DNA of 64,000 bases from Haloplanus aerogenes (GTDB lineage: Archaea; Halobacteriota; Halobacteria; Halobacteriales; Haloferacaceae): the NCBI RefSeq assembly GCF_003856835.1, contig NZ_CP034145.1, forward strand, positions 62,001 to 126,000, given 5' to 3'. The stretch's first letter is position 1, and every line of letters begins with the position of its first letter. Of this stretch, positions 8,790 through 17,247 are shown piece by piece. Made by a program: the position numbers and the translations under genes. Under the pieces are notes generated by a model that was not told where the DNA came from, did no database searches, and was given only the letters and a program-made list of their open reading frames with translations.

Positions 8790-10022
8790 TTAGAGCCGGC
8801 TCTTCGCCTGCCGCCAGATCGGTTCGAACTTCTCCAGATCCGGAATCCCGGTGTAGAACACCGACCGGTCGATGATATCCCGAACCTCGTCGACACGCAG
8901 CACTTCGCGCTGTCGGTCGTTGTAGTTCTCCCACGCCGTCTGGTGCGGGACGACGTTCGTCCCGCCGGAGGTGGGCCAGGAGAGCTTCAGCGCGTTCTCG
9001 CCTTTCTGCATGTACGCGAGGTAGTTGTCGGAGACGGTGGGCTGGTCGCCCTTGACGAAGGCCGTCGTCTCCACCCAGATCACGCTCCCTTCCTCGGGAA
9101 CGATCGCCTGGAACTGGAGGTTGCCGCCGCGGCGGAGCGTCCCGTTGATCCAGTTGCCGGAGATGAAGCCAATGTCGATCTCGCCCGACTTCATCGCCTG
9201 ATTCATCGACGCGAAATCGGGGAGAAGCGTCTTCGCGTTGTCGAACAGTTCGAACGTGGCCTGCTTGACCTGCTCGACTTCGGCCTCGGTGTGCTCCTTG
9301 AACGGGTCGATGCCCTCGCGGAGCATGATGATCTGGATGCCCCAGAACATCAGGTCGTAGACGCCGACGTTGTACTCGTCGGACCACGCGGCGTCGTAAC
9401 TCATGTACGCGTCCTCGGGGACGGTGTCGGTGTTGACGACGAACGACGCCCACCCGAATCGCTGGGGCGCGCCGTACATCGTGCCGTCGATGTCGAACGT
9501 GTAGTCGTCCTCGTTGACGAACGCGTACTTGTACCCGTTCTCCCGCTTGAACAGGTCGATGTACTGGTCGAACGTGTACGGCTTCCAGTCCTCGTAGCTG
9601 ATGGGCCGGATCAGGTCCGCCTCCGCCAGTCGCGGAATCCACGCCATGTCGAACGTGGCCTGGTGGAACTGCTGCCACTCGCCGGACTGGAGGCGGTTGA
9701 ACGCCTTCGGGTTCGACGTGAACAGATCCAGTTGCGTCTGACAGTTGAACCGCTCGCGGAACGGGTCCTGGACGTTCGAGGCGTCGTACCCTGTCCACGT
9801 GAGGTGGTTGATCGTCTCGCCCGTCTCGTCCTCCTCGGTGGGTTCATAGAGCGCGCCGTCGCCCGGCGCCGGCACCATGGCGAGTTCCTGTGTCCGCCAG
9901 CTGTTCCCCTCGCTACCGCCGCCACCGCCGCCGCCGAGACAGCCGGCCGCACCGGCCATCGCGGCACCAGCGGTCGCCGCCTTCAGGTATCGCCGCCGCG
10001 TGAGATCGTGATCGTTGGTCAT
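8790..10022 (-). CDS. Tat-exported substrate-binding lipoprotein of the PotD/extracellular family 1 type
   Basis: A 410-residue binding protein. The N terminus has a twin-arginine motif (TRRRYLKAA) and a lipobox AAGC with Cys28, then a glycine linker, as for haloarchaeal Tat-secreted lipoproteins. The mature part has the features of periplasmic binding proteins for polyamines or similar cations, rich in Trp and acidic residues. It is the first gene of the importer operon and should capture the substrate outside the membrane. Its promoter carries the motif shared with the aldehyde dehydrogenase gene. Export through the Tat system matches the tatC genes at 36517-40272. Confidence 0.92.
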   Translation of the reverse strand: MTNDHDLTRRRYLKAATAGAAMAGAAGCLGGGGGGGSEGNSWRTQELAMVPAPGDGALYEPTEEDETGETINHLTWTGYDASNVQDPFRERFNCQTQLDLFTSNPKAFNRLQSGEWQQFHQATFDMAWIPRLAEADLIRPISYEDWKPYTFDQYIDLFKRENGYKYAFVNEDDYTFDIDGTMYGAPQRFGWASFVVNTDTVPEDAYMSYDAAWSDEYNVGVYDLMFWGIQIIMLREGIDPFKEHTEAEVEQVKQATFELFDNAKTLLPDFASMNQAMKSGEIDIGFISGNWINGTLRRGGNLQFQAIVPEEGSVIWVETTAFVKGDQPTVSDNYLAYMQKGENALKLSWPTSGGTNVVPHQTAWENYNDRQREVLRVDEVRDIIDRSVFYTGIPDLEKFEPIWRQAKSRL

Positions 10023-10117
10023 GGTGGGTGGTCGACTCGCGACGAGACACGAACCTCGTCTCCCGCCGCGTCACGATAGGGAATGCAACAGTGTCACAAA
10101 TCACCATTACGCTGGCT

Positions 10118-10139
10118 ATGTGCGGTCGTTTAAGTTATC
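10118..10139 (-). promoter_or_regulatory. Binding-protein operon promoter with shared 15-bp motif
   Basis: On the minus strand a TATA-like ATAACTTAAA overlaps TAAACGACCGCACAT (10132-10118), 96 bp before the start at 10022. The 15-mer differs at one position from that at 3593-3607, and its placement against the TATA element is the same in both promoters. This suggests one regulator for uptake and catabolism. Confidence 0.6.
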
Positions 10140-10194
10140 GGGAGAGAATCGTCGCTTCGTCTGCCTAATTGGCAAATAGTTGTACGTTTGATCG

Positions 10195-11412
10195 TCAGTT
10201 CACGCGTTCGACTTCATATCCAGCGTCCTCGATGGATTTCATCACCGTCTTTGCGTGATTTTCACCACTCGTGACCACCTGGAAGACGAGATACGCGTCG
10301 CCGACGTGGAGGTCGCCGACGGCGCGATCGTGACGCACCGTCCGGATGTTCGCCCCTTGCTCGCCGATGATGCCCGAAATCTTCCCCATCTCGCCGGGTT
10401 GATCGTGGATGCGGATGCGCAGGTGAAGGAGCTGATTCCGGTCGGTCAGCGCGTGGGTCAGCACCGTCTGGAGCATCGACATGTCGATGTTCCCGCCACA
10501 GAGTAGCGGGACGACCGTCTCCCCCTCCACGTCAACCTGATCGCTCAGCATCGCCGCGACGGAGGCCGCGCCCGCGCCTTCGACCAGTTGCTTCGCGCGT
10601 TCCAGCACCGTGAGGATGGCGCGCGCGATTTCGTCGTCGCTCACCGTCACCACCTCGTCGACGTACTCCTCGATCAGGCCGAGCGTCAACTCCGAGATGC
10701 TCCCCGTGGCGATGCCGTCCGCGATGGTCTTCGGGGATTCCTCGTCGACCGGCACCCCCTTCCGGAGACTCTCGTGGACCGTCGACGCCAGTTCGGCCTG
10801 CACGCCGATCACGCGCACCGAGTCGTCGAGCGACTTCAGCGCCGTGCTGATGCCGCCGATCAACCCGCCGCCGCCGATGGGGACGATCACCGTATCTACG
10901 TCCGGTACCTGCTCGTAAATCTCCAGTCCGAGCGTCCCCTGCCCGGCGACGATGTCGGGGTCGTCGTACGCGTGGACGAACAGCATCCCCGGCTCCTCGG
11001 CCATCGCCTGTGCGTGCGACATCGCCTCGCCGAAGTTCGATCCGTGGAGTTCGACCGTCGCGCCGTAGCTCCGGGTGGCGTCGATTTTCGCCTGCGGGGC
11101 GTTCTCCGGCATCACGATGGTCGATTCCAGCCCGACCGTCGTCGCCGCCAGCGCGACACCCTGCGCGTGGTTGCCCGCGCTCGCTGCCACGACGTGTTTG
11201 TCGCTTCCCGCCTCGGCTTCCTGTTTCAGTTTGTTGTACGCACCTCGGGTCTTGAACGACCCCGTGCGCTGGAGATGCTCCATCTTCAGGTGGACGTCCC
11301 CGCCGGACATCTCGCTGAGCGAGCGGTTCGTCTCGATGGGTGTCTGCCGGACGATGGCCGGGTCGTCGAACCGGTCGCGTGCGGCCTCGATGTCCGCGAG
11401 CGTGACTGTCAT
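10195..11412 (-). CDS. ilvA: Threonine ammonia-lyase (threonine dehydratase) with ACT domain
   Basis: A 405-residue PLP enzyme converting threonine to 2-oxobutanoate and ammonia. Family features: RTGSFKTRGAYNKL with the PLP-binding Lys (about 51-57), ASAGNHAQGVA, the phosphate-cup glycines in PIGGGGLIGGI, and a C-terminal ACT-like regulatory region (HLRIRIHDQPGEMGKISGII) from about residue 325. It may supply isoleucine synthesis or amino-acid catabolism. It lies downstream of the 2-oxoacid dehydrogenase operon on the same strand but has its own TATA element, so it is probably transcribed alone; 2-oxobutanoate could nevertheless feed that complex. Confidence 0.93.
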   Translation of the reverse strand: MTVTLADIEAARDRFDDPAIVRQTPIETNRSLSEMSGGDVHLKMEHLQRTGSFKTRGAYNKLKQEAEAGSDKHVVAASAGNHAQGVALAATTVGLESTIVMPENAPQAKIDATRSYGATVELHGSNFGEAMSHAQAMAEEPGMLFVHAYDDPDIVAGQGTLGLEIYEQVPDVDTVIVPIGGGGLIGGISTALKSLDDSVRVIGVQAELASTVHESLRKGVPVDEESPKTIADGIATGSISELTLGLIEEYVDEVVTVSDDEIARAILTVLERAKQLVEGAGAASVAAMLSDQVDVEGETVVPLLCGGNIDMSMLQTVLTHALTDRNQLLHLRIRIHDQPGEMGKISGIIGEQGANIRTVRHDRAVGDLHVGDAYLVFQVVTSGENHAKTVMKSIEDAGYEVERVN

Positions 11413-11435
11413 GAACTATCCTCTCTCGCAGGGAC

Positions 11436-11446
11436 GGAATAAATGG
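11436..11446 (-). promoter_or_regulatory. TATA element of threonine ammonia-lyase gene
   Basis: CCATTTATTCC on the minus strand is centred about 29 bp before the ATG at 11412, as expected for a leaderless haloarchaeal transcript. Confidence 0.6.
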
Positions 11447-11544
11447 CGTGTTTACCGCAAAAGGTGGTTAAGTCGGGGCGGCACGTGGTGGGGCCGATCG
11501 GTCATACTATCGGCTGTAACGGTACGGACGTACAGCCGGCAGTA

Positions 11545-13140
11545 TCAGCCGACCAGCAACCGCGCGGGCGCCGAGAGCAACTCCATCACCCGGTTGGTGA
11601 AGCGGGCGGCGACCGCGCCGTCGACGACGCGGTGGTCGACCGACAGGGAGAGCGGGAGGGTGTAGCGGGGCACCACCTCGCCGTCGATGACGCGGGGGCG
11701 CTCCGCGATCCGACCGAGGGCGAGGATGGCCACCTCGGGGTAGTTGACGATGGGCGTAGCGTACTCGCCGCCGATGACGCCGACGTTGGTGATGGTGAAG
11801 GTCCCGCCCTGCATCTCCTCGCGGGAGATGGAGCGGTCGCGCGCCCGGTCGGCTTTGTCCGCCGCCTCCGCGGCGAGTTCGAGCAGCCCCTTCTCGTCGG
11901 CGTCCTCGATCACCGGCACCATGAGTCCCGCATCCGTCGCCGTCGCCACGCCGACGTTGTACTCGTCGTGACAGACGATCACCTCCTCGTCCTCGTCCAG
12001 CGTGGCGTTGACCTGCGGGAACTCCGCGAGCGCCCGCGTCACCGCCCGCATCACGAACGGGAGGTAGGTGAGGTCGACGCCCTCCTCCGCGGCGTACGGT
12101 TCGAGATCCGCTTTCGTCTCCACGAGCGTCGTCACGTCCACCTCGTCGGTGTGGGTGACGTGCGGCGCCGTATACTTCGAACGCTCCATCTGTTCGCCGA
12201 TGGATCGACGGACGCCGCGGTAGGGGATGCGGTCGCCGGGCTGGGGGCCGACCACGGGCGAGGGTTCGCGGGCAGGTTCGTCGGCGGCCGTCTCGACCAT
12301 CTCGTCGCTCGGTTCCGCGCTCGCCGCCGCGGCCGTCTCGCGCTGTCGCTCCGCGTACTCGTGGACCATCGCCGGCGTGACGAAGGCCACGCCGTCGCGG
12401 GCCTCGTCGGTCGGCACCGCGTCGAGGTCGACGCCGAGTTCGTCCGCGAGGCGGCGCGTCGCCGGCGCGGCGAGGGTGCGGTCGCGGGTCTCGTCGAGCT
12501 GGCCCGCCGCGGCCGCGGCTTGCTCGACGGCGTCGGCCGATTCCCGGTGTTCGCCCACGTCGTCGAGGTCGGTCGTCCCGTCGTGTTCCCGCATCACGCT
12601 CGTGGCGTCCGCGTCGGCGGCGCGAGGCGTCGGCGTTCCGTCCCCCGCCTCGGCCGCCGCCCGCACGTCCGTGTCGGTGACGCGCCCGCCCGGGCCGGAG
12701 CCAGCCACCTGCCCGATGTCGACGCCGAGTTCGCGTGCCAGCCGGCGGGTGTGTGGGGGCGCGAAGACGCGGCCGTCGGGGGGGCTGGCGGCGGTGTCAG
12801 CGTCAGTGTCGGCGGTGACTTCGGCGTCAGCCGTGTCTTGGTCGTCCGCGCCAGCCGTCTCGGGCACGTCCGCGGACGCCTCCTCGGCCGCGTCGTCGCC
12901 GTCTACCTCGATAGAGACGAGGGCGCTGCCGACGGGCACCATCTCGCCCTCCTCGGCGTGGCGGTCGGTGACCGTCCCCGCGAAGGGGGATGGAAGGTCG
13001 ACCAGCGCCTTGTCCGTCTCCACCTCCGCGAGCGGCTGATCCTCGTCGATTTCCTCGCCCACGTCGACCAGCCACCGGACCAGTTCCCCCTCCGCGACGC
13101 CCTCGCCCACGTCGGGGAGTTTGAACGTCTCGACGGTCAT
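11545..13140 (-). CDS. 2-oxoacid dehydrogenase E2 (dihydrolipoyl acyltransferase) with two subunit-binding domains
   Basis: A 531-residue E2. Domain order: lipoyl domain 1-80 with the lipoylated Lys44 in ETDKALV; acidic Ala/Asp-rich linker; peripheral subunit-binding domain at about 125-162 (APPHTRRLARELGVDIGQV); long linker; a second such domain at about 223-262 (APATRRLADELGVDLDAV); and the catalytic domain from about 305 with DHRVVDG at 502-508 (His503). It passes the acyl group from E1 to CoA. The ATG at 13140 overlaps the E1beta stop as ATGA. Two subunit-binding domains on one chain is unusual, since most bacterial and archaeal E2 proteins have one. The E1 neighbours form the rest of the complex; E3 is absent from this locus. 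Confidence 0.93.
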   Translation of the reverse strand: MTVETFKLPDVGEGVAEGELVRWLVDVGEEIDEDQPLAEVETDKALVDLPSPFAGTVTDRHAEEGEMVPVGSALVSIEVDGDDAAEEASADVPETAGADDQDTADAEVTADTDADTAASPPDGRVFAPPHTRRLARELGVDIGQVAGSGPGGRVTDTDVRAAAEAGDGTPTPRAADADATSVMREHDGTTDLDDVGEHRESADAVEQAAAAAGQLDETRDRTLAAPATRRLADELGVDLDAVPTDEARDGVAFVTPAMVHEYAERQRETAAAASAEPSDEMVETAADEPAREPSPVVGPQPGDRIPYRGVRRSIGEQMERSKYTAPHVTHTDEVDVTTLVETKADLEPYAAEEGVDLTYLPFVMRAVTRALAEFPQVNATLDEDEEVIVCHDEYNVGVATATDAGLMVPVIEDADEKGLLELAAEAADKADRARDRSISREEMQGGTFTITNVGVIGGEYATPIVNYPEVAILALGRIAERPRVIDGEVVPRYTLPLSLSVDHRVVDGAVAARFTNRVMELLSAPARLLVG

Positions 13141-14129
13141 GGGAAGTCGACCACCTCCCGGATACCGTCCTCGATGCGCGTCGGGGACGGGAGGTAGTAA
13201 TCCTCCAGCGCGTACAGCGGGACGGGCGTATCGAAGCCAGTGATTCGCTCGATTGGGGCTTCCTGATAGAGCAGCGCTTCTTCCTGCAGGATGGCGGTAA
13301 TCTCGCCGCCGAGGCCGCCAGTCCGGGGCGCCTCGTGGACGACGGCGGCCCGACCCGTCTTCTCGAAGGAGTCGACGATGGTCTCCCGATCCAGCGGCGA
13401 GAGCGTCCGCAAGTCGATTACCTCGCAGTCGACGCCCTCGGCGGCCAGATTGTCGGCTGCCTCCATCGTCGGCCGGGTCATCGCGCCCCACGTGTAGACC
13501 GACACGTCGCTTCCCTCGCGCCGGACGGCGGCCTCACCGAGCGGGACGGTGTGGTCACCCGTGGGCACGTCCTCGCGGAACGCGCGGTAGATGAGTTTGG
13601 GTTCGAGGAAGATCACGGGGTCGGGGTCGCGGATGGCCGAGGCGAGGAGGCCCTTCGTATCCGCGGGCGTGGAGGGAATCACTACCTTCAGCCCGGGTTC
13701 GTGGACGAAGAACGCCTCCTTCGACTCGGAGTGGTGTTCGGGGGCGCGGATACCGCCGCCGTAGGGGGCGCGGATGACCATCGGACACGTGAAGCGCCCC
13801 CGGGTACGGGTGCGCAGGCGCGCCGCGTGGCTGACGATCTGATCGAAGGCCGGGTAGATGAAGCCCATGAACTGAATCTCGGGCACCGGGCGGAGGCCGT
13901 AGGCCGCCATGCCGATGGAGGTGCCGACGATGCCCGACTCCGCCAGCGGCGTGTCGATGACGCGGTCGTCACCGAACTCCTCGTAGAGGCCCTCGGTGGC
14001 GCGGAAGACGCCACCGTTCTTGCCCACGTCCTCCCCGAGGACGATCACGTCCTCGTCGCGTTGCATCTCGGTCCGGAGGCCGTCACGGACCGCCTGTACC
14101 AGGGTCAGATTCTGCGTCTCAGTGCTCAT
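13137..14129 (-). CDS. 2-oxoacid dehydrogenase E1 component, beta subunit
   Basis: A 330-residue transketolase-like beta subunit (TLVQAVRDGLRTEMQRDE, VLGEDVGKNGGVF, DTPLAESGIVGTSIGMA, YGGGIRAPEHHSE). With E1alpha it forms the thiamine-diphosphate-dependent decarboxylase that transfers the acyl group to lipoyl-E2. It lies one base after E1alpha and overlaps E2 by ATGA, so the three are one transcription unit. The true substrate (pyruvate, branched-chain 2-oxoacids or 2-oxobutanoate) cannot be decided from sequence. Most haloarchaea oxidise pyruvate with a ferredoxin oxidoreductase, so a branched-chain or other 2-oxoacid role is plausible. Confidence 0.95.
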   Translation of the reverse strand: MSTETQNLTLVQAVRDGLRTEMQRDEDVIVLGEDVGKNGGVFRATEGLYEEFGDDRVIDTPLAESGIVGTSIGMAAYGLRPVPEIQFMGFIYPAFDQIVSHAARLRTRTRGRFTCPMVIRAPYGGGIRAPEHHSESKEAFFVHEPGLKVVIPSTPADTKGLLASAIRDPDPVIFLEPKLIYRAFREDVPTGDHTVPLGEAAVRREGSDVSVYTWGAMTRPTMEAADNLAAEGVDCEVIDLRTLSPLDRETIVDSFEKTGRAAVVHEAPRTGGLGGEITAILQEEALLYQEAPIERITGFDTPVPLYALEDYYLPSPTRIEDGIREVVDFP

Positions 14130-14130
14130 A

Positions 14131-15291
14131 TTACTCTTTCAGGAACGCGTCGTCGCCGTGTCGGTCGCGCAGTCGGTGCAGATAGGCCTGCTGGGCCCGG
14201 AGTTCGGCGGACTGCTCGGCGTATACGTCCGCGAACATCCGGTCGGGATTGGGACGAGGGGTGTCTTCGGCCCGGTCGATAGCCTCGGTCACCTGAGTTC
14301 GAATCGAGGCTTCGATGTCGTCGATCCGGTCGTCGTCGAGGCGGCCCGTCTCGCGCAGGAAGCGTTCGAGACGGGGGATGGGGTCCCGTCGCCGCCACGC
14401 TTCGACCTCCGCCTCGTCACGGTAGACAGTGGGGTCGTCCGCAGTGGTGTGGGCGCCGAAGCGATACTGCACCGCCTCGATCAGGGTGGGTCGCGAGCGG
14501 TCGCCGGGAGTGCGGGCCTTCTCGACCGCTGCACGGGTGACCGCGTAGGTCGCCAGCGGGTCCATCCCGTCGACCTGCACGCCGTCGATGCCGTAGGCGG
14601 CGGCCTTGCCCGCGAGCGTCGGACTCGCCGTCTGGCGCTCCCGTGGTACGGAGATGGCCCAGCCGTTGTTGTTGCAGACGAAGACCGCGGGCACGTCGAA
14701 GACGCCGGCCATGTTCAGCCCCTCGTGGAAGTCGCCCTCGCTGGTGGCGCCGTCGCCGAAGTAGGCACAGGCGACGGCGTCACCGGCGTTGCCGGTTTGC
14801 CGAGGACTCTCCGAGTCCTCGCCCCGGAGTTTCGACGCCAGCGCCAGTCCCGTCGTGTGGGGAATCTGCGTCGCGATGGGCACCGCCGCGGGAAGGACGT
14901 TCGCGTCCGTGTCCCACCCGCCCGCGCCGTGACCCATCCAGTACAGCAAGATATCGGACAGCGAGAGGCCGTGGACGTGGACGGCGGCGTGTTCGCGGTA
15001 ACTGGGAGCGATCCAGTCGCCGTCGTCGAGGGCCATGGCACTTCCCACCTGTGCGGCCTCCTGTCCCGCCAGCGGGGGGTAGGTGCCCATCCGTCCCTGT
15101 CGCTGGAGGTTCACCGCGCGTTCGTCGAAGTGGCGGGCGAGGCGCATGTGGCGGTAGAGAGCCACCAGTTCCGAATCGGAGAGGTCGGGCAAGTCGCCGA
15201 CGAGTTCGCCGTCCGCGTCGAGTACCTGGATCTGGTCGTCCGGGTCGCGGTCGAACACGCTCACGACGGCCACCTCACCATGGTCAGGCAC
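14131..15291 (-). CDS. 2-oxoacid dehydrogenase E1 component, alpha subunit
   Basis: A 386-residue E1alpha. The thiamine-diphosphate motif is GDGATSEGDFHEGLN followed about 18 residues later by NNNGWAIS; RMGTYPPLAGQEAAQVG and the phosphorylation-loop region YRFGAHTTADDPT are also conserved. About 30 residues precede the usual family start. Its start lies 31 bp after the lipA stop, and E1beta follows one base after its stop. Confidence 0.95.
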   Translation of the reverse strand: MPDHGEVAVVSVFDRDPDDQIQVLDADGELVGDLPDLSDSELVALYRHMRLARHFDERAVNLQRQGRMGTYPPLAGQEAAQVGSAMALDDGDWIAPSYREHAAVHVHGLSLSDILLYWMGHGAGGWDTDANVLPAAVPIATQIPHTTGLALASKLRGEDSESPRQTGNAGDAVACAYFGDGATSEGDFHEGLNMAGVFDVPAVFVCNNNGWAISVPRERQTASPTLAGKAAAYGIDGVQVDGMDPLATYAVTRAAVEKARTPGDRSRPTLIEAVQYRFGAHTTADDPTVYRDEAEVEAWRRRDPIPRLERFLRETGRLDDDRIDDIEASIRTQVTEAIDRAEDTPRPNPDRMFADVYAEQSAELRAQQAYLHRLRDRHGDDAFLKE

Positions 15292-15322
15292 TCTCGCGCC
15301 CGTCCCTTAGCCGTTCGGGGCA

Positions 15323-16249
15323 TCACGCCGCGTGGGCCTCGCGGCGCGCCTCGTCGACGCTCCGACCGTCGCGGAGGACGGCGTCGACGAACAGTTCGCC
15401 CGCCCGGTACGACGACCGGACCATCGGCCCGCTGGCACAGTAGAGGAAGCCGAGTTCCTCCTCCGCGACCCGGCGCCACGTCTCGAAGGCGTCGGGGTGG
15501 ACGTACTCGTACACGTCGAGGTGAGAGCGGGAGGGCTGGAGATACTGACCGAGCGTGATCACGTCGACGCCGGCCTCGCGACAGTCCGAGAGGGTCTGAT
15601 ATATTTCGTGGTCGTACTCCCCGAGACCGAGCATGAGGCTCGTCTTGGTGTACACGTCGGCGGTGTCGTCGACACGTTCGAGGACCGAGAGCGACTGCGC
15701 GTAGCCGGCGCGGCGGTCCCGGACCGGCCACTGGAGGCGTTCGACCGTCTCGATATTGTGGGCGATCACGTCCGGCCCGGCGTCGACGATTCGGTCGACG
15801 AGTTCGGGGTCGCCCTGAAAGTCGGGGATCAGGACTTCGACCAGAATCCCCGGATCGCGCTCCTTGATCGCCTCGATGGTGCGGGCGAAGTGGCCGGCGC
15901 CCTGATCCGGCAGGTCGTCGCGGTCGACGCTCGTGAGGACGACGTAGTCGAGGCCGATTTCCGCGACGGCGTCGGCGACGTTCTCGGGTTCGTCCGGGTC
16001 GAGCGCCTCCATCCCACCCGTCTCCACGTCACAGAAGTTACAGCCCCGGGAACACCGGTCGCCCATGAGCATGAACGTGGCCGTGCCGGGGCCGTTGCGA
16101 CCGCTCCAGCATTCACCCAGATTCGGGCAGTTCGCTTCCTCGCACACGGTGTGAAGATCGCGGTCCCGGAGCGTCTCCTTGATCTCCGTGAACCGCTGGC
16201 CCGACGGGGGCCGCATCCGTAACCAGTCGGGCTTGCGTTGCCGTGCCAT
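15323..16249 (-). CDS. lipA: Lipoyl synthase
   Basis: A 308-residue radical-SAM enzyme inserting two sulfur atoms into an octanoyl group on the E2 lipoyl domain. Both [4Fe-4S] motifs are complete: the auxiliary cluster Cys36-x4-Cys41-x5-Cys47 ([12 protein letters not shown]) and the SAM cluster Cys66-x3-Cys70-x2-Cys73 (CSRGCNFC). The family C-terminal segment RSSYRAGE, whose Ser ligates the auxiliary cluster, is present. As first gene of the 2-oxoacid dehydrogenase operon it couples lipoate formation to its client. No octanoyltransferase or lipoate ligase is visible in the window. Confidence 0.96.
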   Translation of the reverse strand: MARQRKPDWLRMRPPSGQRFTEIKETLRDRDLHTVCEEANCPNLGECWSGRNGPGTATFMLMGDRCSRGCNFCDVETGGMEALDPDEPENVADAVAEIGLDYVVLTSVDRDDLPDQGAGHFARTIEAIKERDPGILVEVLIPDFQGDPELVDRIVDAGPDVIAHNIETVERLQWPVRDRRAGYAQSLSVLERVDDTADVYTKTSLMLGLGEYDHEIYQTLSDCREAGVDVITLGQYLQPSRSHLDVYEYVHPDAFETWRRVAEEELGFLYCASGPMVRSSYRAGELFVDAVLRDGRSVDEARREAHAA

Positions 16250-16319
16250 ACTCTCTCCTTCGGCCTAGCGGGCAAAAACGTGTGGGCTCCGGGCGGCCGA
16301 TCACCATCCAAATCGTCCG

Positions 16320-16331
16320 TTACATATATAT
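16320..16331 (+). promoter_or_regulatory. TATA element of the 57-residue acidic protein gene
   Basis: TTACATATATAT (16320-16331) is centred about 33 bp before the ATG at 16359 and about 27 bp before a plausible start point. It is the strongest TATA match in this part of the window and supports the small gene being real. Confidence 0.6.
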
Positions 16332-16358
16332 TCGGAGGTATCCAAGCCAACTTGTACC

Positions 16359-16532
16359 ATGTCAATGGGTGCCTATGACGAAGACGAGCACGAGCGCCGC
16401 GCGGAGAAAACGGGGCAAGTCGACGCGGAGTTCGACGACGACCGGTCGCAGTTCCGAGGGACCCTCTCGTACGAGTCCGGTGACTCCACGGAGGCGCTGT
16501 TGGATCAGTTCAAACAGCTACAGGGCGAGTAA
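16359..16532 (+). CDS. Small acidic haloarchaeal protein (DUF5786-like)
   Basis: A 57-residue protein beginning MSMGAYDEDEHERR, with a Lys/Asp-rich middle (AEFDDDRSQFRGTLSYESG) and ending in DSTEALLDQFKQLQGE. I recognise the pattern as a small protein conserved across haloarchaea (DUF5786, from memory). It has no membrane segment or Cys and its function is unknown. It is preceded by a strong TATA element and an AGGT sequence. The convergent membrane-protein gene ends one base after its stop. Confidence 0.75.
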   Translation: MSMGAYDEDEHERRAEKTGQVDAEFDDDRSQFRGTLSYESGDSTEALLDQFKQLQGE

Positions 16533-16533
16533 A

Positions 16534-17247
16534 TCAGGGGAGCTCCGTTCTGAGTAGCAGTGTCGCCGCCGCCGAGACGACGGTCACGGCGACGACGTGG
16601 CCGACCAACGCCCCGACGGCGAGTGCGTCGTCCGCGACGACGGGGAGCAGTCCCAGTTCGAGGAGCGCGAAGCCGACGTTGGCAGCGTCGATGCGCCGAC
16701 ACCCTCGCGCGGTGTCGGGCGTGACGCGAATCCGGAGCGACCGCCACAGCGACACCAACGCCGTCCACCACGAGACCCCGATCCGGTAACAGAGATCCCA
16801 GAGGATCAGCAGCGTCACGAAAACGACGGGGGCGGGCGGCCGAGCGCCCAACAGCGATTCGAACGGCGTCGGGAGTCCGGTGAGCAGGTACGTCACGGCG
16901 GCAACGAACCCGAGGACGCCGAAGAGAACCTCGACGCTCGACCCGAACAGGAGGCGGCGGTGGGCGACGGGCAGGTCGAGGCCGCGTGTCGCGGCGCCGA
17001 TGTAGAGCATGGCGACGCTCCCCGCGGCCGCGACGGCGACGGCGATGGTTCCCGCGACGACGGCCGACCGGGGAAGGCCGTAGTAGGCCGCGAGGCCGAC
17101 GACGAGCGTCTCGAAGAGGGCGAACTGGACGCCGATGGCCTGCGTGGTCGAGAGGTGGAGGCCGGGAATACCGCGGACGAGGCTCTCGTAGACCCACGTG
17201 TCGCCGAAGGTGGGGTCGTCGACGGCGGCGTCGTGATCGCCGCTCAC
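16534..17247 (-). CDS. Polytopic membrane protein, haloarchaeal, unknown function
   Basis: A 237-residue protein with about six hydrophobic segments, the first near 36-60 (TQAIGVQFALFETLVVGLAA). The GTG at 17247 forms a GTGA junction with the stop of the preceding NAD(P)-binding protein gene, so the two should be co-translated. Longer in-frame extensions into that gene read as Arg-rich shadow sequence. I do not recognise a functional family. Confidence 0.75.
   Translation of the reverse strand: MSGDHDAAVDDPTFGDTWVYESLVRGIPGLHLSTTQAIGVQFALFETLVVGLAAYYGLPRSAVVAGTIAVAVAAAGSVAMLYIGAATRGLDLPVAHRRLLFGSSVEVLFGVLGFVAAVTYLLTGLPTPFESLLGARPPAPVVFVTLLILWDLCYRIGVSWWTALVSLWRSLRIRVTPDTARGCRRIDAANVGFALLELGLLPVVADDALAVGALVGHVVAVTVVSAAATLLLRTELP

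Noticed and set aside
7681-9798. 705-codon minus-strand frame across the ABC binding-protein and ATPase genes
   Set aside because: It is a frame-shifted reading with Arg/His-rich translation; the true genes are in the other frames.
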